NCBI RefSeq assembly: GCF_024139115.2
Contig: NC_085141.1
Location: 391,826,632-391,890,631 of the forward strand
Origin: Armigeres subalbatus
Lineage: Eukaryota > Arthropoda > Insecta > Diptera > Culicidae
Direction: 5' to 3'
DNA: 64,000 bases
The notes below the pieces were generated by a model. It was not told the origin of the DNA. It saw nothing but the letters and a program-made list of their open reading frames with translations, and ran no database searches. Position numbers and translations under genes: made by a program. Below, one piece after another: positions 21,858 through 32,143 of the stretch; position 1 is the first letter of the stretch, and each line of letters starts with the position of its first letter.

Positions 21858-23923
21858 TAGGTTGTGAACCATTGCACCGATTCGTTTAACTTTTAGTTAA
21901 AATTTGACAGTTCGATGGTTATTGTACGTGGATTTCCCAATTGGACGCGACCGTTCAAAACAGTCGTTCCTTGAACAGTCGTTAAAATCACCGTTTTTCA
22001 CATTCACACCAGTTTTCACAGGGAAATCTGTCAAAACAACCCGCTTGGAAAGATCTTCTAGAAATCTACCGTGATATCTCTGAGACAAAAAGATGAGTCT
22101 CCTAGATATTTTTCTTCGATGTCTAGAACCTGTCAGACCTCAAATCCGCCTCAAATGCAACAACCGTTTAAACCGGTGTCTACCTCAAATTTTAGACGAG
22201 TAGACCGTTTGAACCGGAAAGGATTTGACACTTATGGTCTCTTAGAAAACTCATAGATAGCTCCTAGATATGGATACCACAATTCTACTAGATTTTTCTT
22301 AGACATGGTGGAGATAAGGGTACCTAATGTAATTCTTCTTCTTATTAATTTTGTTTACATTGTGTGACTTCTGGTGGATTTTATTGCGCGTAAAAAAATA
22401 TGAAAAAATGTTTTATTTCTTATATAGTACATGAAAACATTATGACTATATGCAAATATGTAAATAAATAATATAATATTAATCATAACCATATCCGTTG
22501 TCTAGGTAGAAGTTTCTCCGCTATAAATTCGATTGTCGGGCACTTGACTTAAACTGGCGGTAGAAGTAATCATCGCATGGAATGGAAATTCCGTTGGGCT
22601 GCTTTAGATCAGATGGACGTTTGCAGAACTCTTCGATATCATTACGGCTGATGGGAAGTCTTTGTTTTTTGTGCATGCTCCTGCTATACTACACATTCTT
22701 ATTCTGTCGCGGCCACCACCACGCCATTCACGCGACGATACTTCCCGGAGGGCCCTTGACGTGAGTAAAAAAACGTTGAATGCACTTCACGTATCAAGGT
22801 CTTGGCGGCGTCGATGAATAAGAGACGCGTTTCGATCCATTTGTATGAGCGACCATACCTAGAAGGAAATAAAAAAGACAAATATAACTGCCAATTTTCT
22901 CGTAAGATATTCTTAAATCTTACTTAAATATTTCTATTAATCGTTGAATTGATAGAAAAACTTGAAAATAACTTACCCGAAGAGGTAAGTTGTTCCTAAG
23001 TCGGACAATTCAGCTACCGGTCCCTTGTTTCTCTTTAAATAATTACTGCATATCCGATCCGTGACATTCACTAGAAATCTCCATTATTCCATCGGAATTA
23101 CAGCTGGATATTCGTCCGAATCCCGTTTCTGCACGAAAACTGCAATTGCGAATGGAAAAGATGGCGTCGAGTTCCAATGCAAAAGCACAAGTGAAAAATT
23201 CTCCCGGATCAAACGAAATCCGAATCACCAGAACCATCTTCGAACTGCCGAACTGAGGACACTCGACTCGACTTGGTGAAAAAATATGGCGACGAAAAAA
23301 GCGCGAGGTTTTGACAGTTGAACCGCTTGATTGTTTGGCAGTATTAGTGTACCGGGAGCACACACACTTGCATGATCATGCTTGGTTCAAGGGCAAGATA
23401 AAATTGAAGCTTGGCTAAAGTGGTTTGCGTCCTATTCAGGTAGATTCCTGTTCGCTTTTAGACATTCTTCCGTGCGGGAACCGAAGCTGCCACGTGATTT
23501 TTGCTGTTTCCTTTAGACTTCTCTTCCTTTTCCGATGTGTTGACATCTGTTTTAACATTCAAGGACTAAAAAGCAAGGTAATCTACTGATTTTTGCAAAC
23601 CTTGGTGCAAAACGAACGTTTGAAACAGATTACTGAACCAACCTTTAAATCCTTTTGTCTTGTAAATCCACAATATTTCTCTTTGGTTAAAAATAACATT
23701 GGTCTGGAGCATAGTTAGATTTTAGATTTGACAGTTCGATTGTTAAACTTTGGTCGTGATAAAATTGGGACCAAATCCATTTTGTTCCAAATAACTATCA
23801 ATCTGTCAATACTCAAATGGGTCGGTTTCCTGCTACAATTTTAACCACGATGGGAAAATAACCATCGAAATGTCAAATTTTACCAAAAAGTTAAACGAAT
23901 CGGTGGAATGGTTCACAGCCCTA
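21858..23923. mobile_element. 2.07 kb element with long TAGG.TGTGAACC termini and a spliced frame
   Basis: The left end TAGGTTGTGAACCATTGCAC matches the reverse complement of the right end, TAGGGCTGTGAACCATTCCA. Pairing continues for about 65 bp through CACCGATTCGTTTAAC and TCGATGGTTATT. Ends of this kind resemble hAT elements, but no 8 bp duplication is seen. No transposase is visible. The interior carries minus-strand exons (see 22699-23040). Confidence 0.65.
22699..23060 (-). other. Candidate two-exon reading frame inside a TIR element
   Basis: On the minus strand an exon ending at 22977 (frame KRNKGPVAELSDLGTTYLFG) is followed by a perfect GTAAGT donor. An acceptor TTCCTTCTAG ends at 22859. 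The second exon, 22858-22699, continues in the same frame (YGRSYKWIETRLLFIDAAK...) to a TAA. The joined frame has about 88 codons. No ATG is seen in frame upstream. A further open stretch at 23043-23234 is in another frame. The product is not recognised. It may be captured host sequence. Confidence 0.4.
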
Positions 23924-23965
23924 AAACTGAGGCGGTCATTAGCGCTCGTAAAATGCTGTACATGA

Positions 23966-24607
23966 CCAAATTAACTGGGTTAGGAAAAATTTTGAGAGAA
24001 ATTAAATAAATAGATTGTAACTCTGTCAATTAATTTAGAATAATTTAAGTTCAGATTCAAAAGCTCAAAACTGTTGCACAGCTATGTTTTTTCTGCACAA
24101 ATCACGAGATTCATTTTTTTATGTTTTGGCGATTGAACGTGTTATTTTAACTACGGAATTCGGATCAATGCACTTTGCAATTACGCGGCATCTCTGAGCA
24201 GCAAGATAAATAATAATTTTATTTATTTAAACAAAATTCAAACATGAACAGAACACTGCTGGAGATACCAGCGTTTTTGTTTTATTTTGCTTCAGATTCT
24301 GTTTTAAATTTAGAGGAAAAATAAATCGCTGCTGATCAATCAGTTGATTGGTTTGCAATCTTATTTTTCTACTAAAAAATTTGGGTTTTCAAACAGAAAG
24401 ATGCATTAGGAATTAATGGCCCACTCTTTACCACAATCACAATGCCAAATATTTGTAAAATTCCTTCAGACATCTATCAAACTATCGACATGGGTATCAG
24501 GCAGACTTGACAAATTTGTTATTATTATTAATTTGGTATTTGATATTGTGACAAAAAACAGTGCTGATAACTTTTGCGCTATAGTGAAACATAGGTATGT
24601 ATCTGAA
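23966..24607. other. AT-rich DNA with a dispersed repeat
   Basis: The sequence 24105-24300 (CACGAGATTC, CACTTTGCAATTACG and GAACAGAACACTGCTGG) matches a diverged copy at 36700-36900. No gene is seen. Confidence 0.4.
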
Positions 24608-25440
24608 ATGAACGAATCAGCTATAGATATAATGCTTGAGCTTGAGCTTGAGCTTGATTGACTGCTCGTAGTTGCTATTCCATTATGACCAGATCAGCTG
24701 TTCTTGCACAGGGAATCAATAGATGTTTGCTTGGGACTAGCACACATCTTCAATGTGCAAGTACTGGTGATCTCATTTGTTAGGTCATACTGGCGCCTGC
24801 CACGTCAGAATGCAAGTCAATGTAGGGAAGGGGGAGGAAATGATGATGCAATCACTCGCCCACTGCAAGTCGAATATACCTCTGCACTTGCCACGAGTTC
24901 ATGCGGAATATGTTGGAATTTCTGGGTTAGGTTTGAGAGGCAGAGGTCCGTCTTGGTTAACGAGCTGCCAATGTGATAGATAGGAGAAGGTAACTGATGG
25001 AATTTGTAATTGGATGTAGGAAACGAACTCTATAGTTCATTTCCAATTCTAGCAGATTACTGATAGAATACTCAAGCTGAAGGTATAGGAATAGTAATGG
25101 AAACGGTATGGAAGTCCATTTCCAGTTCTAGCGATTGCTGGAACATGAGAAATAAAGAGAAAGATATAAAGTAGGAGAATGGAACGGACCTGGGATTGAA
25201 CCCACGACCTCCTGCGTATGAGGCAGAAGCAGTAGCCATATGACTACCAAGCCCGCTTCAAAACAAGAGAGATCACGCACTGAACTGATTAATTTTATTA
25301 CCGGCCGCGCAATGCAGAACACAATAATTCGGCCGACCGCATGATCGTTCTGCTGTCCGGAACAAGAGAGATCACGCACTGAACTGATTAATTTTATTAC
25401 CGACCGCGCAATCATGAACGAATCAGCTATAGAGATAATT
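24608..25440 (-). mobile_element. tRNA-derived SINE with a duplicated 5' extension, within one TSD
   Basis: On the minus strand a tRNA-related head (25259 downward) has an A-box-like TGGTAGTCATATGGC and a B box GGTTCAATCCC. A body of about 600 bp follows, and the element ends in TTGAGC-type tandem repeats (24636-24658). Ahead of the head lies a 150 bp extension with a 52 bp segment present twice (25262-25313 and 25361-25412, one mismatch). The whole unit is bracketed by a near-perfect 26 bp direct repeat beginning ATGAACGAATCAGCTATAGA (24608-24633 and 25414-25439). The structure resembles Feilai-type mosquito SINEs; that name is a guess. Confidence 0.8.
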
Positions 25441-25741
25441 GCAATAAAGTTTAAAATCATATTTTAGATGGTGCGCTTTTTCTTTTAACTACAGCCCAAA
25501 ATGAAATAAAAATGCTGTTTATTTATTTTTTATCCGAATTAAATCTGTCCTTGAGCGATATTGTTGCATGCGTCACTGTGTTCCGTGCTTACAGTCACAG
25601 CTTGACAGTTAGCACCAAGTTTAGCACCAAGTTTTCGGCTTCAATCAAATTGTATGCAGATGACAGCCGTTTCAGGGGGCTGGTTATTTTTGGCGAAACC
25701 TACTTTTTGTTCTACTTTACCGACTTCGAATTGTACACTGG
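25441..25741. other. Unassigned AT-rich sequence
   Basis: Only a small direct repeat (TTAGCACCAAG, twice near 25609-25632) stands out. Confidence 0.3.
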
Positions 25742-26034
25742 GAAAAAAATTCCTTCATCCTGAAACTTTTCACACAATACAAAAACATCATAATCTATTG
25801 TTTTGCGAATTCAAATGTATGAAAAAATGCTAAATTTTGAATTGTTACGATGCTTAACCACCCGTATATTCTATTACGAAAACTTCAATTACAGTTCATT
25901 GAATGGTTGATTACAATACATTGAATTGTGATTCTATTGTTGTGTCAACATTAAAATCTATTGTGAATTTTTTGTTTACAATAGTAATGTTACATTACGT
26001 TATATAGCTTTTGTATCATATTTTTTATTCGGGA
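25742..26034. mobile_element. Remnant related to the CCCGGATAAAAA element family
   Basis: The right end TTTTTTATTCGGGA resembles the terminus of the 2.07 kb elements. The interior is rich in ATTGT and ACAAT motifs like their subterminal regions. The left end is not defined. Confidence 0.35.
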
Positions 26035-26345
26035 TGGCCTGCATATAGAATACATCACGATCTCCCAAAACACCTCGAACTTCCCTGAAGGGTTGTTTAC
26101 CTCGGGCCACAAGGATATCCAATAGTCGCTCTCTGGAGGCGTCATTTTCCGAGCAGAACCAAACTACGTGATCGATGTCATCATAATCGGCTCCGCACCT
26201 ACATAAGTTGCTATCGACAAGGTTTATTCTGTACAGATGTGCGTTTAGTGAATAGTGATTGGACATAAGTCTCGACATCGTGCGAATGAAGCCTCGACTT
26301 AAGTCCTCACCTCTGAACCACGCTCGCGCAGAAACTTTAGGAACT
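26035..26345 (-). pseudogene. Non-LTR retrotransposon ORF2 C-terminal fragment
   Basis: The minus-strand frame reads RGEDLSRGFIRTMSRL, then NHYSLNAHLYRINLVDS and a CRCG..YDDIDHVVWFC zinc-binding stretch. This is the tail that follows RNase H in insect non-LTR elements of the I/LOA type. The RT is missing. It is bounded by the CCCGAATAAAA-type remnant on one side and a gypsy LTR on the other. Confidence 0.75.
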
Positions 26346-26778
26346 ATAGAAAATATTTCTTCTCGCTTTATGCTTCTTCTACTTCTTTTTCACTCACTGA
26401 TCAGTTTCAAATATGGCGACCCTTCCGCCTTAAAAGTCACCACCAATTTTCACACTTTTCCACTGCTTTTCTTCCTTCTACTATGTTTCATGGTTTCCAT
26501 CTTTTTCCGATACCCCTTTTCACACATATAATTGCACCACTTTTCCGAGAAAAATTTGTGCATCGTGTAAGATTCGCCTTTTCGCACTATCACTGAGAGA
26601 TTACCCGACGCGATTCCCAACACCATGTACTCACACGACTGGCTCGAATGGAAGTCCCCAACGTACTGACTGCCTTGATGCGGGTGTCCGAGAGGAGAGT
26701 CAAATATGATGATGGATCGGTGCTGTTCGTTAGACCTGTTCGTGCTCCTCATGATATTAGGGATGTGCATACCACACA
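26346..26778 (-). repeat. 3' LTR of a gypsy element
   Basis: On the minus strand a purine-rich tract (AGAGAGGGGGGAAG, about 26781-26793) immediately precedes TGTGTGGTATGCACATCC. This is the expected polypurine tract plus LTR start. The LTR runs to about 26346, where the LINE tail begins. Its other edge is inferred, and no 5' LTR is found. Confidence 0.6.
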
Positions 26779-28480
26779 TCTTCCCCCCTCTCTGGTAAAA
26801 GTTAAAAAACAAATAACATGTTGAAAATAAGACCAAACAATATTTGTTAGATTTTCATATGGCAACGCAGAAAAAAAAACGTTTTTTTATTAAGAACAAC
26901 TTATTTGAATTACGATGGTTTTCTCTATGATTCTTTAATAACTTCGACGTAATCTGACAGATAGGACGGAACTTTCTTATCCCGACAAGGACGGCTTGAC
27001 GATGCATCCGAGGGCTTCCCGGCTGATGTATTTGCTGTAACTGTAGAGTTGGTCTTCTCATCATCTCGCCACTTATAAACCTTTCTTGACTGCGATACAT
27101 GACGTTTGAGAGTTTGGCCATTTTCATCACATAGTACCAAACTTCCATTTTTTCCTCCGTTACAGTGCATCTCCTTTGACCCGTGCTTGACGCTAAAGGA
27201 TCACGGTTATAACCAGCTGGAGCGTTTCGTCTTCCGCGGTATACTTTGATATTTCATCTTCTGTCATAAATAAAATTGGGTTTGCTTCGAGGCGAGCAAT
27301 CTCCCAAGGGCTGTTTTCCTCATCGAACGAGTGATCATTTCCTTGGTACAACCTCGATGAGGGATCCGCTATGTTGTCCCGGCCTTTAACGTATTCAACT
27401 TCGTAGCTATCAGGACTTAACTTTAACGCCCATCCATCCGCTCTAGTTAAGGCTCGTTTTGAGTTCTCACGAGTTCTGTTTAGAATAAAGGTAATACCTT
27501 CGGCATCTGTTCGAAGAATAAAATGCCTTCCCACCAAAAAGTATGCGAAGTGTTCCACCGCCCATACAGCTCCTAGGGCCTCACGCTGGTTCTGGGCATA
27601 CTTTTTTTCTGTGGTCGAAAGCGATTTCGAAGCAAAGCTGATTATTCGCGATACACTATGTTCATTCTCTTGAACCAAAACGGCGCCGAGTGCCGTCGGA
27701 GAAGCGTCCGTATATAGAATGGTCTTGTATAGTGACGTAGTGCAACCAATAATACGATTTTTAATCATCTCAAATGATTCACTTTGCTCCACACCCCAGC
27801 TCCAGGCTCTCGCTGTCGTTATGGTCCACAACGGTGCGGAAATCTCAGCAAAGTTTTCAATGTAGGGACTAATAAACAAGGCTAATCCTAAGAAACTTCG
27901 CAGCTCTGAAACGGTCGATGGCGGGCGAAACTTTCGCACATCCTTCACTTTTGCCTCCTCTATATGGAACCCTTCTGCGTCCAACTCATGTCCCAGGAAC
28001 GTAACGCGAGTTTGGTCAAACTGACACTTGCTTGTGTTCAAAGTTAAATTATGCAGTCTTAGGATTCCCAGTACCCGAGAGACTGTTTTCCGAAGTTTTT
28101 CCAATGTTTCGGCGAACAGGAGAACGTTATCGATATAGACAATCTTGTTTTCAACTGGCTCCAGAATACGAGACATTTCTCTCTGGAATATCTCTGGAGC
28201 GCAGTTTACCCCAAACATTAATCGTGTAAAACGATACATACCACATTCCGCTAAGAAGGTAGTTAAATCGCGAGACTCCTTACATAATTCGAGGTGATAT
28301 GCGTTTGCGTGGTATGCGTTTGAAAGGTCCGAGTTTGGAAAAGTACTTAGCTCCATGTAACTTAACTTTCATCTCATCGATGAGAGGAAGACGGAAATAT
28401 TCCCGTTGGATGGCCTTATTTGGCGCCCTCATGTTTATTACCAAACGAAAATCATCCTTTCCTTTGGGTAAATATTAATG
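26779..28480 (-). pseudogene. Ty3/gypsy pol with integrase core deleted
   Basis: The minus-strand RT begins near 28470 (DDFRLVINMRAPNKAI). A frameshift near 28350 interrupts the next motif. From 28356 a long frame carries RT and RNase H (FLGHELDAEGF, YTDASPTALGAVL, DNIADPSSRL). The RT catalytic box reads YIDN instead of YIDD. After RNase H the frame stops near 27193. The sequence 27170-26850 encodes only the C-terminal tail after integrase (ETLKRHVSQ-like, then KVPSYLSDYVE). The zinc-binding and catalytic core of integrase is therefore missing. The 5' part is truncated at about 28480. Confidence 0.88.
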
Positions 28481-28830
28481 CCAGCGGTCGTCCCGAACAC
28501 GCTCAACACTTAGCGTGGGTACCTCAAACTCGCACTCAATTAGTAAACAAAGTAACCTTTTAGTGAAATTAGCGGTCGTCCCGTGCTCGCCGTGTTATAC
28601 AAATACCAATGCTAGCGGTCGTCCCGAACACGCTTAAATTGTCTTGTTGAAGCCAGCGGTCGTCCCGAACACGCTTAAATTTATGTTGTTTATAAATTTT
28701 TATGCTAGCGGTCGTCCCGAGCACGCTCAACCTTTGATTAGTGCGGTTATCCCAAACTCGCCTTAAATTTATTTAGAAACTTACATTTTATTGAAAACAA
28801 CGGTCGTCTCGCACTCGCTTTCTCACTCTC
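28481..28830. repeat. Cluster of GCGGTCGTCCCGAACACGC motifs
   Basis: Seven variants of AGCGGTCGTCCCGAACACGC lie at about 28482, 28570, 28613, 28654, 28707, 28740 and 28799, at irregular spacing of 33-88 bp. Several are followed by TTAAATTT or TCAAC. The motif is GC-rich in an AT-rich background. It may be part of a retroelement leader or a protein-binding array. Confidence 0.65.
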
Positions 28831-29378
28831 ACTCACTCGGATTACACTTTGTACCTAAGCAGAAAATCAATGAATAAATCAAATCGATTAAATAATAATT
28901 AAACTTATTGCTTTCTTAACAAGTTTGAAAATACATGCTATTAATTTCGGCAATGATGAATTTGTTCATATTGATACGCAGATCCGAAACGTGTTTTCCT
29001 TTATGATGATTTCGTATTCCACCATTATCAATATACCCTGAAAATGAGAATTTGTTTTGATAAACAAGAAACAATTCAGACTTGACCTCACCTTTCGTAA
29101 ATATGCATACCCATTCTGAAGATGTTGAACCGAAATGGATGACAAGGGAAATTTAATTTTTAAGAATGTCGAAAATTGTTTCCAACTTCACTCAGGAGCT
29201 ATTACAACTAGGCGCCATATTCCTGTTTTCGCCAATGCGAAAGCTGGTAGAACGAAGTTTAAAACACGTTATAATTAATAGTTTATGCTAGTGGCTCAAA
29301 TTCAATAACATTTCTGCAGAATCGAACGTGGATTGTTTATAAAAAATGCTAGTGATGAAACACGTTCAATGCACATTA
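28831..29378. other. AT-rich intergenic DNA
   Basis: No gene or repeat is recognised. Confidence 0.35.
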
Positions 29379-29723
29379 CACGGAAGAAATAAACTACCCA
29401 ATAGTGAGTTTAATTCACCCAACCTCGAACATCCGTACGGGAAGCCAAAATTGAGTAAGTAGGGTCGAAGTAGTTTGCCTTTACTCCCATGTTAAAAAAG
29501 TACCCAACGGAAAATTTATTTACCCAAATGTAAGTTTAATTCACTCAATTTCGACCTCGAGTAATAAAACTCAACATTGGCTTCCCGTATTGAACTGGCG
29601 TCGTTGGATTGTTTGACTCTTTTGTTTTTGACAACAAAAGAAAGAGTGGATGAAAGAGAAGAGAAAAATAACTCAAAAGTAAGTTTAAAAATACTCAATT
29701 TTGGGTACTTTTTTTCTTCCGTG
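29379..29723. mobile_element. TA-flanked MITE with CACGGAAGAAA ends
   Basis: The left end is CACGGAAGAAATAAACTACC. The right end reverse complement is CACGGAAGAAAAAAAGTACC. TA flanks both sides (29377-29378 and 29724-29725). Internal ACTCAATTT and GAGTTTAATTCAC motifs link it to the elements at 35955-36166 and 54021-55363. Confidence 0.75.
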
Positions 29724-29789
29724 TATACAAGCGTGTAGAATATTTTCAGTGTAATGACACCACACAACACAACAGTGGTGTTCACATCC

Positions 29790-31484
29790 AACAAGTGCGA
29801 AGTTTGGGATGCGGCAAACTTGTCGTTACCGGAATCGAGGAATGCGGATTACACCGAGTCAATCGGGTGGAGAAATCGTTTCTGACAAATGGCATCGATG
29901 TTTGGCATAGACGGCTTGGCCATTTGAATGAAGGTAGTTTGAAGAAACTCAAGCGTGTGGCAAAAGATGTAAATTTTAGGATCGAAGCATTTGGTAATTG
30001 TGTGTCGTGTCTGGAAGGCACGTTATTTCATTACCTTCTTGGACGATTCCAGCAGGAAAGTTGTGGTATACTTTCTCGAGCATAAAAGTCAAGCGCTTGA
30101 AGCATTTCTAAATTTCAAAGCTACTGCTGAAAGGCAATCAGGAAAGAAGATGAAGATTTTGCGGAGAGATAACGGAAATGGATTATGTCAACCGAAGTTC
30201 CCGGTAAGTTCTGAAACAAGAAGGGATTCGGTATCAAACTACGTATCCGTATACGACCGAGTAGAATGGAGTCTCAGAGCAAATGAACCGTACACTTGTG
30301 GAGAAAGCAGCTATTTGGACTGCCGCTTATTTGATCAACCGATGCCCAACAAAGTCCCTAGAATTCAAGTTACCAGAAGAAGCATAGACTGGAAGGATGC
30401 CAAATCTTCAACATTTGAATGTTTTTGGATCTCGCGTGATGGTGAATGTGCCGAAGACGAAGCGTGAGAAGTTTGATCCGAAAGCAAAGAAAGGTATTTT
30501 CGTTGGCTACTGTGATGATACCAAAGGATACAGAGTCAACGATCCTGTCAGTGGTGAATTTCAAATAAGTCAAGATGTTGCCGTAGTTACGGAAGGTGTG
30601 GCCAACGCAAGCGTTGCGTATGGTCATGAAGTGAAACTGGTGGAGTTCATCGAACTACATTTTGAAGAAACCTGCCGGCGCTGGTGCGGGCGAATTGCAA
30701 GATGAGGCCGCCACTCTTCCGCTTGTGTCTGATGTTGACGACGTACATAGTAACGAAGACGAAGAATTCGAATATGCTACGGATTCTACTGAAGTTGCGC
30801 TCCCAACACACAACAATAGGCCGACTGAAATACAGCAAGGGTTAAGGCGCAGTGGTCGGGAGTGCGTTTATCCAGGCAAGTATTCTGATTATATTAGCTA
30901 TAGATCAGTTTCTGGTGAAACGATTCCCCCCAGTTATATTTGCGACTACTGCATTTGTGATGGATGATTCACAAACCTACGAAGAGGTTCTATGCCGGTC
31001 AGACAGAGCAGAGACCATTGGATTCAAGCAATGAACGATGAGCTGAGGTCGTTGAGCGAGAATGACACGTAGACGTGTGGGACAATACAGCGTTACAAAG
31101 TGCGTCAAGTCGTAAAAGGTTGTGCGCAACGACCGGGTTTGGATTACGACGTGATATACTCTCCCGTAGTGCTATATGCTACAATATGTTACCTCATGGC
31201 GCTAGCAGTGAAGCATTATTTTGATATCGACCAAAATGAATGTCGCCACCGCTTTCCTGCAAGGGGAGCTGAAGGGCGAAGAGATCTACATGGTACAGCC
31301 GCAGTGGATCGATCAGCAAGAAGGCAAGGTATGTAGATTAAAGCAAGCGCTTTATGGTTTGAAGCAATCGAGCAGAGTGTGGAATGCTCAATTGGATGAC
31401 GTTCTACGAAATTTCAGCCTAAATCGTTCATCAGTAGATCCTTGTTTGTACTGGATGATTAATGACGCCAAAAGTAGCGCGTAG
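29790..31484 (+). pseudogene. Truncated Ty1/copia pol fragment
   Basis: The plus-strand order is a GAG-pre-integrase motif (VWHRRLGHLNEGSLKKL near 29905), integrase (FLDDSSRKVVVYF, 30040), the region after integrase (LNVFGSRVMVNVPKTKREKF and KKGIFVGYCDD, 30415-30520) and reverse transcriptase (GLDYDVIYSPV at 31135; NVATAFLQGELKGEEIY and LKQALYGLKQSSRVW at 31240-31380). Integrase before RT identifies copia. Frameshifts occur near 30020, 30200, 30380, 30690 and 31230. There are internal deletions, and the C-terminal half of RT and RNase H are missing. No LTR is visible. Confidence 0.88.
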
Positions 31485-31937
31485 CTTGCGGCCAACGACC
31501 CGTACGCCGGTCTTTTGAAGTTGCGTTGACCTTTGGCTTGTCCAGCATTCCACGCTTGGCACGATTCTTAGCGAGCAAGCTTACTGGCTAATTTGAATCG
31601 TCTGTGGGAATGAGATGCACGATTTTGGGGGATTTCGTGGATAAATTCTTTTGATGCTCGGGTTCGCAAATTTAAACTTCGTTGAATTTCGCGAACTATG
31701 GAGACAATGTCTAAAATTTCGCGGTATCTGAGGATTTTCCCAACCTGGAATCGTTCACTTTGTTCCGTTCCATGAAGAGGCAAAAGCGGTCAATTTTGTT
31801 CCGTGCCTTAGTGTGTTTTGTGAGGTAAAAGTGACATAGTTTTTTAGTAGGTTGTTAGCTAATATACGATTTTTGTTTGCCTCTAGTCGAGCATAAGTTA
31901 GAAAAGCTCAATTCAGTCAGTTGATCAAACATCGTGC
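31485..31937. other. Unassigned sequence after the copia fragment
   Basis: A basic minus-strand frame (31783-31568) has no recognised match. No gene is called. Confidence 0.25.
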
Positions 31938-31945
31938 GTGTGTAC

Positions 31946-32135
31946 AAAAGATATTTTAGTTACTAGATAAAGATTGTCGCTTCGGTTCCCTTTGTTCCGC
32001 TGTCCGAAACATGTGTGGTATCAAACTGTCAAATCGTATGTATTTTTCCTTCATTGACATTTAGATCCCCTATCCTAGCCAGCAAAAGATGTTCCGGACA
32101 GCGAAAATCTTTATCTAGTAACTAAATTATCGTTT
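31946..32135. mobile_element. hAT-like MITE, copy 1
   Basis: The arms AAAAGATATTTTAGTTACTA and the reverse complement TAGTAACTAAATTATCGTTT enclose about 190 bp with CGGACAGCG motifs. An exact 8 bp duplication, GTGTGTAC, flanks it (31938-31945 and 32136-32143). A sister copy lies at 63590-63787. An 8 bp duplication suggests hAT-type mobilisation. Confidence 0.85.
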
Positions 32136-32143
32136 GTGTGTAC

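Larger units (their letters stand above)
21197..23965. mobile_element. Possible large element with TATCCAGCATTTTACG ends
   Basis: The left end TATCCAGCATTTTACGTGCG is near 21197. A right end near 23965 reads in reverse complement TACAGCATTTTACGAGCGCT. Both are followed by TAAT and a CC-containing stretch, as in the fold-backs elsewhere in this window. A second inverted pair (21375-21480 with 21690-21800, sharing GAAGAAGTCGAAGGAT) and the 21858-23923 element lie inside. Whether all of this moved as one unit is unclear. Confidence 0.35.

Noticed and set aside
28481..28830. A CRISPR-like array
   Set aside because: The motifs vary in sequence, spacing is irregular, and the context is an animal genome with retroelements.
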